Shown here: piece after piece, positions 1 through 5,891 of the stretch
Layout of the letters: each line of letters opens with the position of its first letter
Position numbering within the stretch: position 1 is the first letter of the stretch
Origin: Zoogloea sp.
GTDB lineage: Bacteria; Pseudomonadota; Gammaproteobacteria; Burkholderiales; Rhodocyclaceae
Assembly: GCA_016790385.1 (NCBI GenBank)
Contig: JAEUNV010000263.1
Location: 1-6,033, forward strand
DNA: 6,033 nucleotides
Direction: 5' to 3'
Notes under the pieces: generated by a model
Databases searched by the model: none
Told to the model about the DNA's origin: nothing
What the model saw: the letters and a program-made list of their open reading frames with translations, nothing else
Translations under genes and position numbers: made by a program

Positions 1-743
1 CGCTGCACGCTGCCGTCGGTGATGCCGCGCGACTCCATGGGCTTGCCCAGCCACTTGCCGGAATTGGGGATCACGTAATCGTAGCCATGGCAGATGGTCA
101 CCACGCCGGGTTCGGCCTCCACCTCGCGCAGCACGCGCTCGTACATGGCCAGCGCATGGTCGAGCAGCTTCTCGAAGCTGGGCAGTACGTGTGCGGTGGG
201 TGACAGGGCGGGGTCGAAGTCGCGGAGGTGGGCGCGCAGGTTGCCGCCGCCAAGCGCGTCGTTGCCACCGGCCGACAGCAGGAAGATCGAGGCGCGCTCG
301 TCGCGGATGGCCTTGATGTATTCGTGTTCCTCGAGCATGTTCTCGAGGGTGTCGCCGGCGGCATCCAGGCTGCGCACGGCGAAGCCCTTTTCATACAGCT
401 GGTCGATGGTGTCGTCGAGGATGATGGGGTACTGAAACCAGGAGTCGCCTTCCGAGACCAGGATGGGGCCGTCATACCCGTCCGCCACCATGCGGTTGAA
501 GCGGGCCCCACGGCGCAGGCGGGCGATGTTGTTGGCAAAGGTGAGCGCCCCATCGCTGCGTGCCCTGGCCTCGGCGGGGTCGGCCGGCAGCACGATGGTT
601 TCGGGGTTGAGTTGCAGGCGGGGGTTGAACAGGCCCGAGGCTTCCTCGTCGATCAGGAAGTAACGCGCCAGATCCTTTTCCGGTATCGACAGATCGGACA
701 GTTTCGCATTGAGTTCGGCGGGGGTGATGCGGGTGTGGGTCAT
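1..743 (-). CDS. SGNH/GDSL-family hydrolase, N-terminal 247 residues (3' end outside window)
   Basis: Reading the minus strand from ATG at 743 gives an uninterrupted frame to the left edge (247 codons plus 2 bases). GGAGG at 755-751, 7 nt upstream, supports this start. Residues 94-105 (ILVSEGDSWFQY) carry the block I GDS motif with S101 as probable nucleophile. SAGGND at 157-162 fits block III (GxND) with N161, and a HGYDYVIP stretch follows at 219-226. The C-terminal block with the catalytic Asp/His would lie beyond the window. SGNH hydrolases are esterases, lipases or acyl/acetyl hydrolases; the substrate here cannot be told. No signal peptide or membrane segment is visible, so a cytosolic protein is likely. 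The GDS motif normally sits near the mature N-terminus, but here about 90 mostly polar, charged residues precede it, suggesting an extra N-terminal module that I do not recognise. The family call is confident; the function is not. Confidence 0.88.
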   Translation of the reverse strand, partial: MTHTRITPAELNAKLSDLSIPEKDLARYFLIDEEASGLFNPRLQLNPETIVLPADPAEARARSDGALTFANNIARLRRGARFNRMVADGYDGPILVSEGDSWFQYPIILDDTIDQLYEKGFAVRSLDAAGDTLENMLEEHEYIKAIRDERASIFLLSAGGNDALGGGNLRAHLRDFDPALSPTAHVLPSFEKLLDHALAMYERVLREVEAEPGVVTICHGYDYVIPNSGKWLGKPMESRGITDGSVQ

Positions 744-841
744 GGTGAAGCCTCCGGCAGGGGGTGTTGCCTTGATGGGGAACGAAGCCCGCGCGACCCC
801 GGGGCTAACCGGGCCTTGTTGCGGGGTGGACGGAACGATCC

Positions 842-870
842 AGCATAGACATGACATGAAGCTACGTCCA
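842..870 (-). promoter_or_regulatory. Candidate sigma-70 promoter for the SGNH hydrolase gene
   Basis: On the minus strand, TGGACG (870-865) and TATGCT (847-842) are separated by 17 nt, each matching 4 of 6 consensus positions. The start of transcription would be near 835, leaving a leader of about 90 nt before the ATG at 743. This is a by-eye match in a GC-rich intergenic region and is weak evidence. Confidence 0.25.
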
Positions 871-950
871 TGTGGGCGGGGTGGGGCTCGCGCTCCCAGC
901 GCTTCCGGTTCACGCTCGCCCGGTAGCGGAAATGCATTTTTCTTAACCCG

Positions 951-979
951 TCGCCCAATGCCAGGCCGCGGAATATACT
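951..979 (+). promoter_or_regulatory. Candidate promoter for the envelope gene cluster
   Basis: TATACT at 974-979 matches the sigma-70 -10 element at 5 of 6 positions and stands out against the GC-rich background. The hexamer 17 nt upstream (TCGCCC, 951-956) is a poor -35, matching about 3 of 6. Transcription would begin near 986, about 35 nt before the ATG at 1020. The -10 is plausible, but the whole promoter is uncertain and may depend on an activator. Confidence 0.35.
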
Positions 980-1019
980 CGTTTGCGTTTTCTGCTCACG
1001 TCATTTCTTCGAGGTGCTC

Positions 1020-1700
1020 ATGAACTGCTGGAAACCCATCATCAGGCCCCTGGTGGCCACCCTGTTGTGCAGCTGGATCACGCCATCGTTTGCCGGGCAT
1101 CGGGAGATTGAGTGTGGCAGCGTGCATGGGCGCTACAACTTCTGTTCCACGGGCTCCCATGGGGATGTGGAGTTGAAGCGGCAGCTGAGTTTTGCGTCGT
1201 GTGAGGAGGGCCGTTCGTGGGGCGTGGAGCGCGACGGAATCTGGGTGGACAACGGCTGCAATGGCCGTTTTCGCGTGGATGACGAAGGTCATGGCAAACA
1301 CGGTGGCAACAAGACCGCCATCGTTGCCGGTGCCGTCGGCCTGGCCGTGCTTGGCGCGATCCTGCTCAACAGCAAGAAGGCCGATGGTGATTCCGGTGCG
1401 TCGGGCAGCGCGGACGGGGATGGCTGGTCCTCGGGAACCACCAGCGGCGTGCCGACCTGGGCCGTTGGCAACTATCACGGCTACAACCCGCGGCGGCGCG
1501 CCGAGGTGGTGCTGGCGCTGGGGTCGGGTGGTCGCGTGAAGGCGGAAATGCAGGGTCGGACCCACTATGGTTCGGCATCGGGTGACACGCTGACCCTGGA
1601 CAGTGGTCAGCGCTTCCGGCTCTCCCGGACCGACACCGGTTTGCGTCTGTCCGACCTGGACGATCAGGGCAACATCATCGATTTCTACCGGGACCGCTGA
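1020..1700 (+). CDS. Secreted DUF3011-like protein with internal hydrophobic segment
   Basis: The gene encodes 226 aa. ATG at 1020 is preferred because GAGG (1011-1014) lies 5 nt upstream; an in-frame GTG at 1014 overlaps that site and would add only two residues. Residues 1-25 form a signal peptide with likely cleavage after PSFA. Residues 28-86 resemble DUF3011: paired cysteines (C32, C42, C61, C80), a VELKRQLS stretch, SWGVERDGIWVDNGC, and a closing FRV. Residues 99-116 are a hydrophobic Gly/Ala-rich segment long enough to span a membrane, followed by NSKK and a Gly/Ser-rich linker (about 121-143). Residues 144-226 form a second domain with repeated Gly-turn and beta-like stretches (GNYHGYNPR, SGDTLTLDSGQRF, GLRLSD) that I cannot name. 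The function is unknown; the four cysteines suggest disulfides in the periplasm. It is probably cotranscribed with the solute-binding protein gene 25 nt downstream. Confidence 0.85.
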   Translation: MNCWKPIIRPLVATLLCSWITPSFAGHREIECGSVHGRYNFCSTGSHGDVELKRQLSFASCEEGRSWGVERDGIWVDNGCNGRFRVDDEGHGKHGGNKTAIVAGAVGLAVLGAILLNSKKADGDSGASGSADGDGWSSGTTSGVPTWAVGNYHGYNPRRRAEVVLALGSGGRVKAEMQGRTHYGSASGDTLTLDSGQRFRLSRTDTGLRLSDLDDQGNIIDFYRDR

Positions 1701-1725
1701 TCCCCCCGTTTCCCGAGGAGTGACC

Positions 1726-2613
1726 ATGTTTTATCCATGCATGAAGAAGTTCCTGATGGGCGTGGGGGGCGGCATTGCCCTGCTCGCATTGCTGGCCGTA
1801 CCGGCGGCCGCGCAGGTGCCGTCGTCCACGGCCGCCAGCGTACAGGCCCCGCCCGGCAAGGTGAAACTGCCCCCGGCCCGTAGCGTGCTCGATCAGGTGC
1901 GCCGCGCGGGGGTGTTGCGGGTCGGCGTGGTGGAGCAGATTCCCTGGACCTTCACCAATCGCAGCGGCGAGCTGGTCGGCTTCGAAGTGGATGTGGCCCG
2001 GGCGCTGGCTTCCGATCTGGGGGTAAGGCTGGATCTCGTGCGCGCATCGGCAAACGGCATCGCCGACGATGTGGCGGGCGGACATGCCGATATCGGGGCG
2101 GCCGGGCTATGGTTCTCGCCCCGGCGGGCCTTGGTGGTCAATTACAGCCGGCCCTACTCAGAGGCCACGATGCGGCTCTTTGCGAGCAGGGCGAAGGCGG
2201 CGGGGCGAGGCGACGTGGCAGCCTATCGGCTGGCGGACGTGACCCTCGGCGTTCTCAAGGGCAGCCCCGGCGCGGCTTTCGTGCCGAAGGCCTTTCCACT
2301 GGCGCGGATCAGTACCTTTGAGCGCTATGCGGATCTGGCCGACGCGGTCGAGACCGGCAGCATCGATGCCGGGGTCAGCATGTCGCCCCGGCCTGAGTTC
2401 CTGGTGCATGTGGCCGGTGACCGGATCTTCCTGCCCGTGGGCAATGCCATTGCCACCCGTAGCGAGTCCTTCATCGCGCCGCGCGGTGATGCCGACATCC
2501 TCGCCTACCTGGATGGCTGGATCCGCTACCGTGAAGAGTCCGGCTGGTTGAAGTCCCGGCGTGACTACTGGTTTGGCAGCTTTGCCTGGGCCGACCAGCT
2601 CGAAGCGAAGTAA
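1726..2613 (+). CDS. Periplasmic solute-binding protein, family 3 (SBP_bac_3), orphan
   Basis: The gene encodes 295 aa. ATG at 1726 is preceded by GAGGAG (1715-1720) with a 5-nt gap; the in-frame ATG at 1741 (MKK) would also give a good signal peptide. The hydrophobic core at 12-25 and PAAA-Q suggest cleavage near residue 29. A Pro/Ala-rich linker (about 30-50) leads into the fold, which starts at SVLDQVRRAGVLRVGV (53-68). GFEVDV (85-90) fits the family 3 signature and R134 in SPRRALVVNYSRPY fits the conserved carboxylate-binding Arg. By eye, the Asp that usually contacts the amino group in amino-acid binders (DAxxxD) is replaced by M219 in DAGVSM. The protein is full length, ending YWFGSFAWAD. 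No permease or ATPase gene is nearby, unlike a typical amino-acid ABC operon. It may be an orphan receptor, a sensor subunit or part of an envelope complex; the ligand is unknown. Confidence 0.9.
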   Translation: MFYPCMKKFLMGVGGGIALLALLAVPAAAQVPSSTAASVQAPPGKVKLPPARSVLDQVRRAGVLRVGVVEQIPWTFTNRSGELVGFEVDVARALASDLGVRLDLVRASANGIADDVAGGHADIGAAGLWFSPRRALVVNYSRPYSEATMRLFASRAKAAGRGDVAAYRLADVTLGVLKGSPGAAFVPKAFPLARISTFERYADLADAVETGSIDAGVSMSPRPEFLVHVAGDRIFLPVGNAIATRSESFIAPRGDADILAYLDGWIRYREESGWLKSRRDYWFGSFAWADQLEAK

Positions 2614-2615
2614 GC

Positions 2616-2637
2616 GCGGCCTGCGGCCGCCCTTTCC
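2616..2637 (+). terminator. Short GC hairpin after the solute-binding protein gene (possible attenuator)
   Basis: GCGGCC (2616-2621) and GGCCGC (2625-2630) form a perfect 6-bp stem with a TGC loop, just after the TAA at 2611-2613. The following CCCTTTCCTGT is only modestly T-rich. It may reduce read-through into the OmpA-like gene or stabilise the upstream mRNA, but it is not a textbook terminator. Confidence 0.35.
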
Positions 2638-2659
2638 TGTTAACTTGTGGGAGTGATCG

Positions 2660-3376
2660 ATGGGTTTGAAGAGATTTGCGTGTGCGGGCCTTGCGGGCGT
2701 GTTCGGCCTTTCCTGCCTTGGCCTGTCGGGTTGTGCCAACCTGGCTGACAACAAGGCCGGCAGCACGGCCGCTGGCGCAGGTGCCGGCGCCGCCCTGGGC
2801 GCGGTGATTTCCGCGGCCACCGGCGGTCATCATCGGGGGCGCGACGCCGCCATCGGGGCAGCCATCGGGGCTCTGGGGGGCTATATGTGGTCGTCCCACA
2901 TGCAGAAGCAGAAAGCCGAGATGGAGGCCGCCACTGCGGGGACGGGCATTGCGGTGACCCAGACTGCTGACAACCAGCTCAAGATCGAGGTGCCCAGTGA
3001 CGTGTCCTTTGACAGTGGGCATGCCGAGATCAAGAGCAATCTGGCCCCCATCCTGACCCGCTTTGCCGAGACGCTGAAGGCCAATCCGGCCACCACGGTG
3101 CGGGTGATCGGGCACACGGACAGCACGGGCTCGGACGCCATCAACGATCCCTTGTCGGTGAATCGTGCGGCCAGCGTGCGCACCTATCTCAGCCATCATG
3201 GCGTCGACTCGTCGCGTATCTCCATTGACGGTCGCGGTTCCCAGGAGCCGATTGCCGACAATGCCAGCGAGAGCGGCCGCGCCCGTAATCGCCGGGTCGA
3301 GATCTTCGTGGCGGAAAGCGCTGCACCTGCCGCGCCGGCAGGGGGCGCACCGGCCGGCCCGGCCGACCGGCTCTGA
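2660..3376 (+). CDS. OmpA-family lipoprotein with glycine zipper
   Basis: The gene encodes 238 aa; GGGAG (2649-2653) lies 6 nt before the ATG. The signal sequence ends in a lipobox LSGC with C25 as lipidation site, and the +2 residue is Ala rather than Asp, which favours outer-membrane sorting. Residues 37-75 are a glycine-zipper segment (GAGAGAALGAV, then AAIGAAIGALGGYMW) of the kind found in YiaD-like and related lipoproteins. An OmpA C-terminal domain covers about 108-217: VSFDSGHAEI, then GHTDSTG, then LSVNRAASV, then GRARNRRVEIF. D154 and R169 align with the peptidoglycan-contacting Asp/Arg pair of OmpA-like domains. The tail (219-238) is rich in Ala, Pro and Gly. Expected role: tethering the outer membrane to peptidoglycan. 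It lies 46 nt after the solute-binding protein gene on the same strand, with a short hairpin between, so cotranscription is possible but not certain. Confidence 0.93.
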   Translation: MGLKRFACAGLAGVFGLSCLGLSGCANLADNKAGSTAAGAGAGAALGAVISAATGGHHRGRDAAIGAAIGALGGYMWSSHMQKQKAEMEAATAGTGIAVTQTADNQLKIEVPSDVSFDSGHAEIKSNLAPILTRFAETLKANPATTVRVIGHTDSTGSDAINDPLSVNRAASVRTYLSHHGVDSSRISIDGRGSQEPIADNASESGRARNRRVEIFVAESAAPAAPAGGAPAGPADRL

Positions 3377-3389
3377 TCCGACCCACAGC

Positions 3390-3413
3390 GGCCCGCCCCA
3401 GTTGGGGTGGGCC
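3390..3413. terminator. Bidirectional hairpin between convergent genes
   Basis: The arms at 3390-3399 and 3404-3413 pair over 10 bp with one G-U wobble around an AGTT loop. The hairpin sits 13 nt after the TGA of the OmpA-like lipoprotein gene and abuts the TGA of the AraC-type gene at 3416-3414, so it could end transcription from both sides. Neither side has a proper T-run, so termination may be Rho-assisted, or the hairpin may mainly protect the 3' ends. Confidence 0.6.
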
Positions 3414-4418
3414 TCAGCCCTGTTTCAGACGGTATGCCCTGGGCGCCAGCCCGGTCCAGCGCCTGAAGGCCCTGGAGAAGGCGCTCTGCTCGGAAAAGCC
3501 GAGCAGGAAGGCGATCTCGGTGAGGCTCTTGCCGGGGTCGCCCATGTAGCGACGGGCCAGCTCGGCCCGCGTGTCATCCAACACCCGCTTGTAGGACCAG
3601 CCGTGTTCGCTCAGACGCCGCTGCATGCTGCGCCGGCTCAGCCCCATGGCGCTGGCCAATTCGGCCTCGGAGGGTTCTCCCGAGGTGAGGTGGCGCAGGA
3701 GCCAGGCGCGGCAGCGCGTGACCAGATCGTCGGCCACCAGTTCGTTCAACTGCCCGGCGAGAATCCCGTCGAAGGTGATCGCGAGGGCCGTGTTGGCGGT
3801 GGGCAGCGGTGCGTCCACCGTGGTCAGGTCGATCAGGAAACTGTCTTCCTCCTGCCCGAAGCACACCTCTCCACCAAAAAAGGCGTCGTAGGGGCGGCGG
3901 TCGGCCGGTGCGGGGCGGCGCAGGCACACGCGCAGGGGGGCCAGACGCGCTCCAAAGTTGGTTCGGCACATGTCCACCAGGATCGACAGGGCAAAGTCGG
4001 CGATGGGCCAGCCCACCGGGTCGTCGCCCCGGCCGTGGTCGTAAACGAAGCGCAGGCCGTCGGGCTGGTCAACACAGGTATAGCTGAAGCGATTGCCGAG
4101 GATCCGCGCATAGCGCTCCATGCGCAGCAGCCCCCGGCGCAGGGTGGCGCTCGACAGCCAGGCGTAGCCGAGGGTGCCCAGATTGGACGGGTGCCAGTAT
4201 TCGGCGGAGCACAGGCCGAAAGCCGGATCGGGGATGGCCGCCATGGCCCGCCGGAAAAAGACGTCAGAAAGCCGGCTCGGCAGGCGGGCCTTGGGTTGGC
4301 GTAGCACGCTCTCGGCAACGCCCACCTCGCGCATCACCTGGGTCACATCCATGCCCTGGGCCTCCATCATCCGCAACATCATCAGCCAGACGGTTGCCAG
4401 GGAGGTCTCCCGCACCAT
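3414..4418 (-). CDS. AraC-family transcriptional regulator (OruR/Arabinose_bd type)
   Basis: The gene encodes 334 aa. ATG at 4418 is supported by AAGGA (4429-4425) 6 nt upstream. Residues 1 to about 230 resemble the Arabinose_bd ligand-binding region of OruR/ArgR-type AraC regulators: an early helical stretch with VGVAESVL, then FGLCSAEYWHPSNLGTLGYA (67-86), a feature of this group. The C-terminal DNA-binding region has two helix-turn-helix units, about 251-273 (ELASAMGLSRRSMQRRLSEHG) and 299-323 (LTEIAFLLGFSEQSAFSRAF), ending in the classic PRAYR (326-330). Relatives activate catabolic genes in response to small molecules such as amino acids, but the inducer cannot be predicted here. The gene diverges from the GGDEF-EAL gene across a 162-bp spacer, making that gene and itself plausible targets. 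It converges on the OmpA-like gene. Confidence 0.92.
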   Translation of the reverse strand: MVRETSLATVWLMMLRMMEAQGMDVTQVMREVGVAESVLRQPKARLPSRLSDVFFRRAMAAIPDPAFGLCSAEYWHPSNLGTLGYAWLSSATLRRGLLRMERYARILGNRFSYTCVDQPDGLRFVYDHGRGDDPVGWPIADFALSILVDMCRTNFGARLAPLRVCLRRPAPADRRPYDAFFGGEVCFGQEEDSFLIDLTTVDAPLPTANTALAITFDGILAGQLNELVADDLVTRCRAWLLRHLTSGEPSEAELASAMGLSRRSMQRRLSEHGWSYKRVLDDTRAELARRYMGDPGKSLTEIAFLLGFSEQSAFSRAFRRWTGLAPRAYRLKQG

Positions 4419-4580
4419 GGTATGTCCTTGAATTTAATACATTGGCGGAGATGGTCATGCGAATGGCGGGGGGCGTCAAGCTCTGCGGGGCGGGGTTTTC
4501 TATCCTGATGCCTGTCTGCTCCACGCGACCCTGCCAGGGTGAGGGGGCCGGCACGCTATTCATTCCGGGATACCCAGACC
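4419..4580. promoter_or_regulatory. Divergent regulatory region between AraC-type gene and GGDEF-EAL gene
   Basis: This 162-bp spacer must supply upstream signals for both divergent genes. It includes an A/T-rich patch (TTGAATTTAATACATT, 4428-4443) unlike the GC-rich surroundings. On the plus strand, TTTTCTATCCT ends with a TATCCT -10-like hexamer (4501-4506) about 75 nt before the ATG at 4581, but no good -35 sits at the right distance. No gene is visible here. Confidence 0.4.
4528..4540. promoter_or_regulatory. Perfect inverted repeat, candidate operator
   Basis: ACCCTG-C-CAGGGT is a perfect palindrome with 6-bp arms around one base. It lies about 41 nt before the GGDEF-EAL ATG and downstream of the best -10-like hexamer, where a bound repressor could block transcription. 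AraC-family proteins usually bind direct repeats, so if this is a site it may belong to another dimeric regulator. As RNA the arms could form only a strained hairpin because the loop is one base. Confidence 0.3.
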
Positions 4581-5891
4581 ATGCCCGACACGCTCACCGT
4601 CTTCGACCCCATCACCGGCTTTCTCGACCGCCGCAGCTGCCTGCGCGCCGCTCAGGGAATGCTCGCTGCGGCGGAGAGCAGCAGGCAGCCCCTTGCCGCC
4701 CTGTGGATCGATCTTGACCGATTCCGCCAGATCAATGCGTCCTTCGGCCACGCGGCCGGGGATGAGGTGATCGCCCGGGTGGCCGGACGCATCCGCATGG
4801 TGCTGCCTTCCGGCGGCCATTTGCTGGCGCGCATGGGCAGCGACGAATTCGTGGTCGTCTTGAGCGGCGAAGACCGCCCCGTGGCGGAAGCCTTTGGCCG
4901 CCTGTTGCTGGTCACGATTGAACAGCCCTTGGGCATCGACGAGATCCTGATCCACCCGTCCGCCAGCATCGGGCTTGCCCTGTTGCGGGCCGGCGAGGAT
5001 GCCTTGTCCCTGCTGGAGCGCGCCGATCAGGTCATGGGGGAAGCCAAGCATCAGGGCGGCGGTCGGCTGGAGATGGCTGCCGGTGAGGTGCTGCCGGGCT
5101 ATCGCGGCGTTTCCCTTGCCCGCGAGGAACTGGCGATCGAGGCGGATCTTCATGCCGCCCTTGACAGCGCAGGTCTGTCCCTCGAATTCCAGCCCATCGT
5201 GTCGCGTGATGGCCGCGTTGAGGCCGTCGAGGCCTTGATGCGTTGCAAGGTGTTCGGCCGCAAGCTGACGCCGGATCGCTTCATTCCTGTTGCCGAGAAG
5301 TCGGGTTTGATCATCCGTGTTGGGGAGTGGAGCCTGTTGCAAGGCGCGCGCTTTGCTGCCCGCCTGCGCGACGAGGGGCGGCCCACCAAGGTGGCCATCA
5401 ACGTGTCGCGGGCCCAGCTCACCTCGCCGGAGTTTCTGCCTGCCCTGCATGGTGCGCTCGCGTGCGCAAACATTGGCCCGGAGCTGCTGGAACTGGAACT
5501 CACCGAATCACTGGTGATGGCGCTCGACGAGGTCGTTCAGGACAACCTGCGGCGCGTGCGCGAAGCCGGCGTCGGGCTGGCCATCGATGACTTCGGCACG
5601 GGCTTTTCCAGTCTGTCCAGCTTGAAGGATCTGCCGGCAACCAAGCTCAAGCTCGACCGATCCTTCATCCGGGTGTTGCCCGAAGATCGGCGCGCGCTGG
5701 CCGTCGTCAAGGCGGCCACCCGGATGGGACGCGAGCTGGGCATGGTCGTGGTGGCGGAAGGGGTCGAGACGGAGGCCCAGCAGCGGGTTCTGAACGACGC
5801 GAACGTCGATGCGATGCAGGGGTTCCTGCTGGCCCGGCCGATGCCGGAAGACGTCCTGATGGACTGGCTCAAACTGAGGAACAACCCATGA
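4581..5891 (+). CDS. GGDEF-EAL protein, probable cyclic-di-GMP phosphodiesterase
   Basis: From ATG 4581 the protein has 436 aa. An in-frame GTG at 4539 would add 14 residues but has no ribosome-binding site; the ATG has only a weak GGGA 10 nt upstream, so the start is moderately certain. The GGDEF domain fills about 7-165: D44, N52 and D61 match metal- and guanine-contact positions, but the motif reads GSDEF (86-90), N52 is followed by Ala instead of Asp, and no RxxD inhibitory site precedes it. The EAL domain (about 183-432) keeps the catalytic set: E217 (EAL), N274, E306 (LELTES), D336 and D337 (DDFGTG), K357, E393 (AEGVE) and Q413. It therefore probably hydrolyses cyclic di-GMP to pGpG, with the GGDEF part perhaps weakly active or a GTP-binding regulator. 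No sensor domain, signal peptide or membrane helix is present, so it is cytosolic. Its TGA overlaps the ATG of the following HDOD gene. Confidence 0.93.
   Translation: MPDTLTVFDPITGFLDRRSCLRAAQGMLAAAESSRQPLAALWIDLDRFRQINASFGHAAGDEVIARVAGRIRMVLPSGGHLLARMGSDEFVVVLSGEDRPVAEAFGRLLLVTIEQPLGIDEILIHPSASIGLALLRAGEDALSLLERADQVMGEAKHQGGGRLEMAAGEVLPGYRGVSLAREELAIEADLHAALDSAGLSLEFQPIVSRDGRVEAVEALMRCKVFGRKLTPDRFIPVAEKSGLIIRVGEWSLLQGARFAARLRDEGRPTKVAINVSRAQLTSPEFLPALHGALACANIGPELLELELTESLVMALDEVVQDNLRRVREAGVGLAIDDFGTGFSSLSSLKDLPATKLKLDRSFIRVLPEDRRALAVVKAATRMGRELGMVVVAEGVETEAQQRVLNDANVDAMQGFLLARPMPEDVLMDWLKLRNNP

Larger units (their letters stand above)
744..1019. other. Divergent intergenic region (276 bp)
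   Basis: This spacer separates the minus-strand SGNH hydrolase from the plus-strand DUF3011-like gene, so it should hold promoters for both. It contains the palindrome CCCCGGGG at 797-804, a 5-bp inverted repeat CCCGG/CCGGG (798-802/809-813) and another, GCGCT-CCC-AGCGC (890-902). An A/T-rich patch, AATGCATTTTTCTTAA, lies at 931-946. Short frames through it lack ribosome-binding sites and family motifs, and I see no gene. The inverted repeats are short enough to arise by chance at this base composition. Confidence 0.5.

Noticed and set aside
98..553. A 151-codon minus-strand frame within the SGNH hydrolase region
   Set aside because: It is another frame of the same strand as the hydrolase, which carries the GDS and GGND motifs and a good ribosome-binding site and continues through the window edge.
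846..857. Tandem GACAT-like copies in the left intergenic region
   Set aside because: Only two short adjacent copies occur, too few for a repeat array and easily explained by chance.
996..1727. A 243-codon minus-strand frame opposite the DUF3011-like gene
   Set aside because: The plus-strand frame has a signal peptide, a ribosome-binding site and family motifs. The opposite frame has none and looks like a shadow.
3165..4304. A 379-codon open frame on the plus strand across the AraC-type gene
   Set aside because: It is antisense to a clear AraC-family protein and overlaps the OmpA-like gene. Its translation is low-complexity, rich in Gly, Ala and Gln, with no domain motif, as expected from GC-rich codon bias.
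4434..4463. A minus-strand promoter-like pair (TTCGCA, 18 nt, TATTAA) before the AraC-type gene
   Set aside because: Transcription would begin near 4427, inside the AAGGA ribosome-binding site, so it would not give a usable leader. The A/T-rich patch is noted only as part of the spacer.
4560..5450. A 296-codon minus-strand frame opposite the GGDEF-EAL gene
   Set aside because: It lacks recognisable motifs and is fully antisense to conserved GGDEF and EAL coding sequence.
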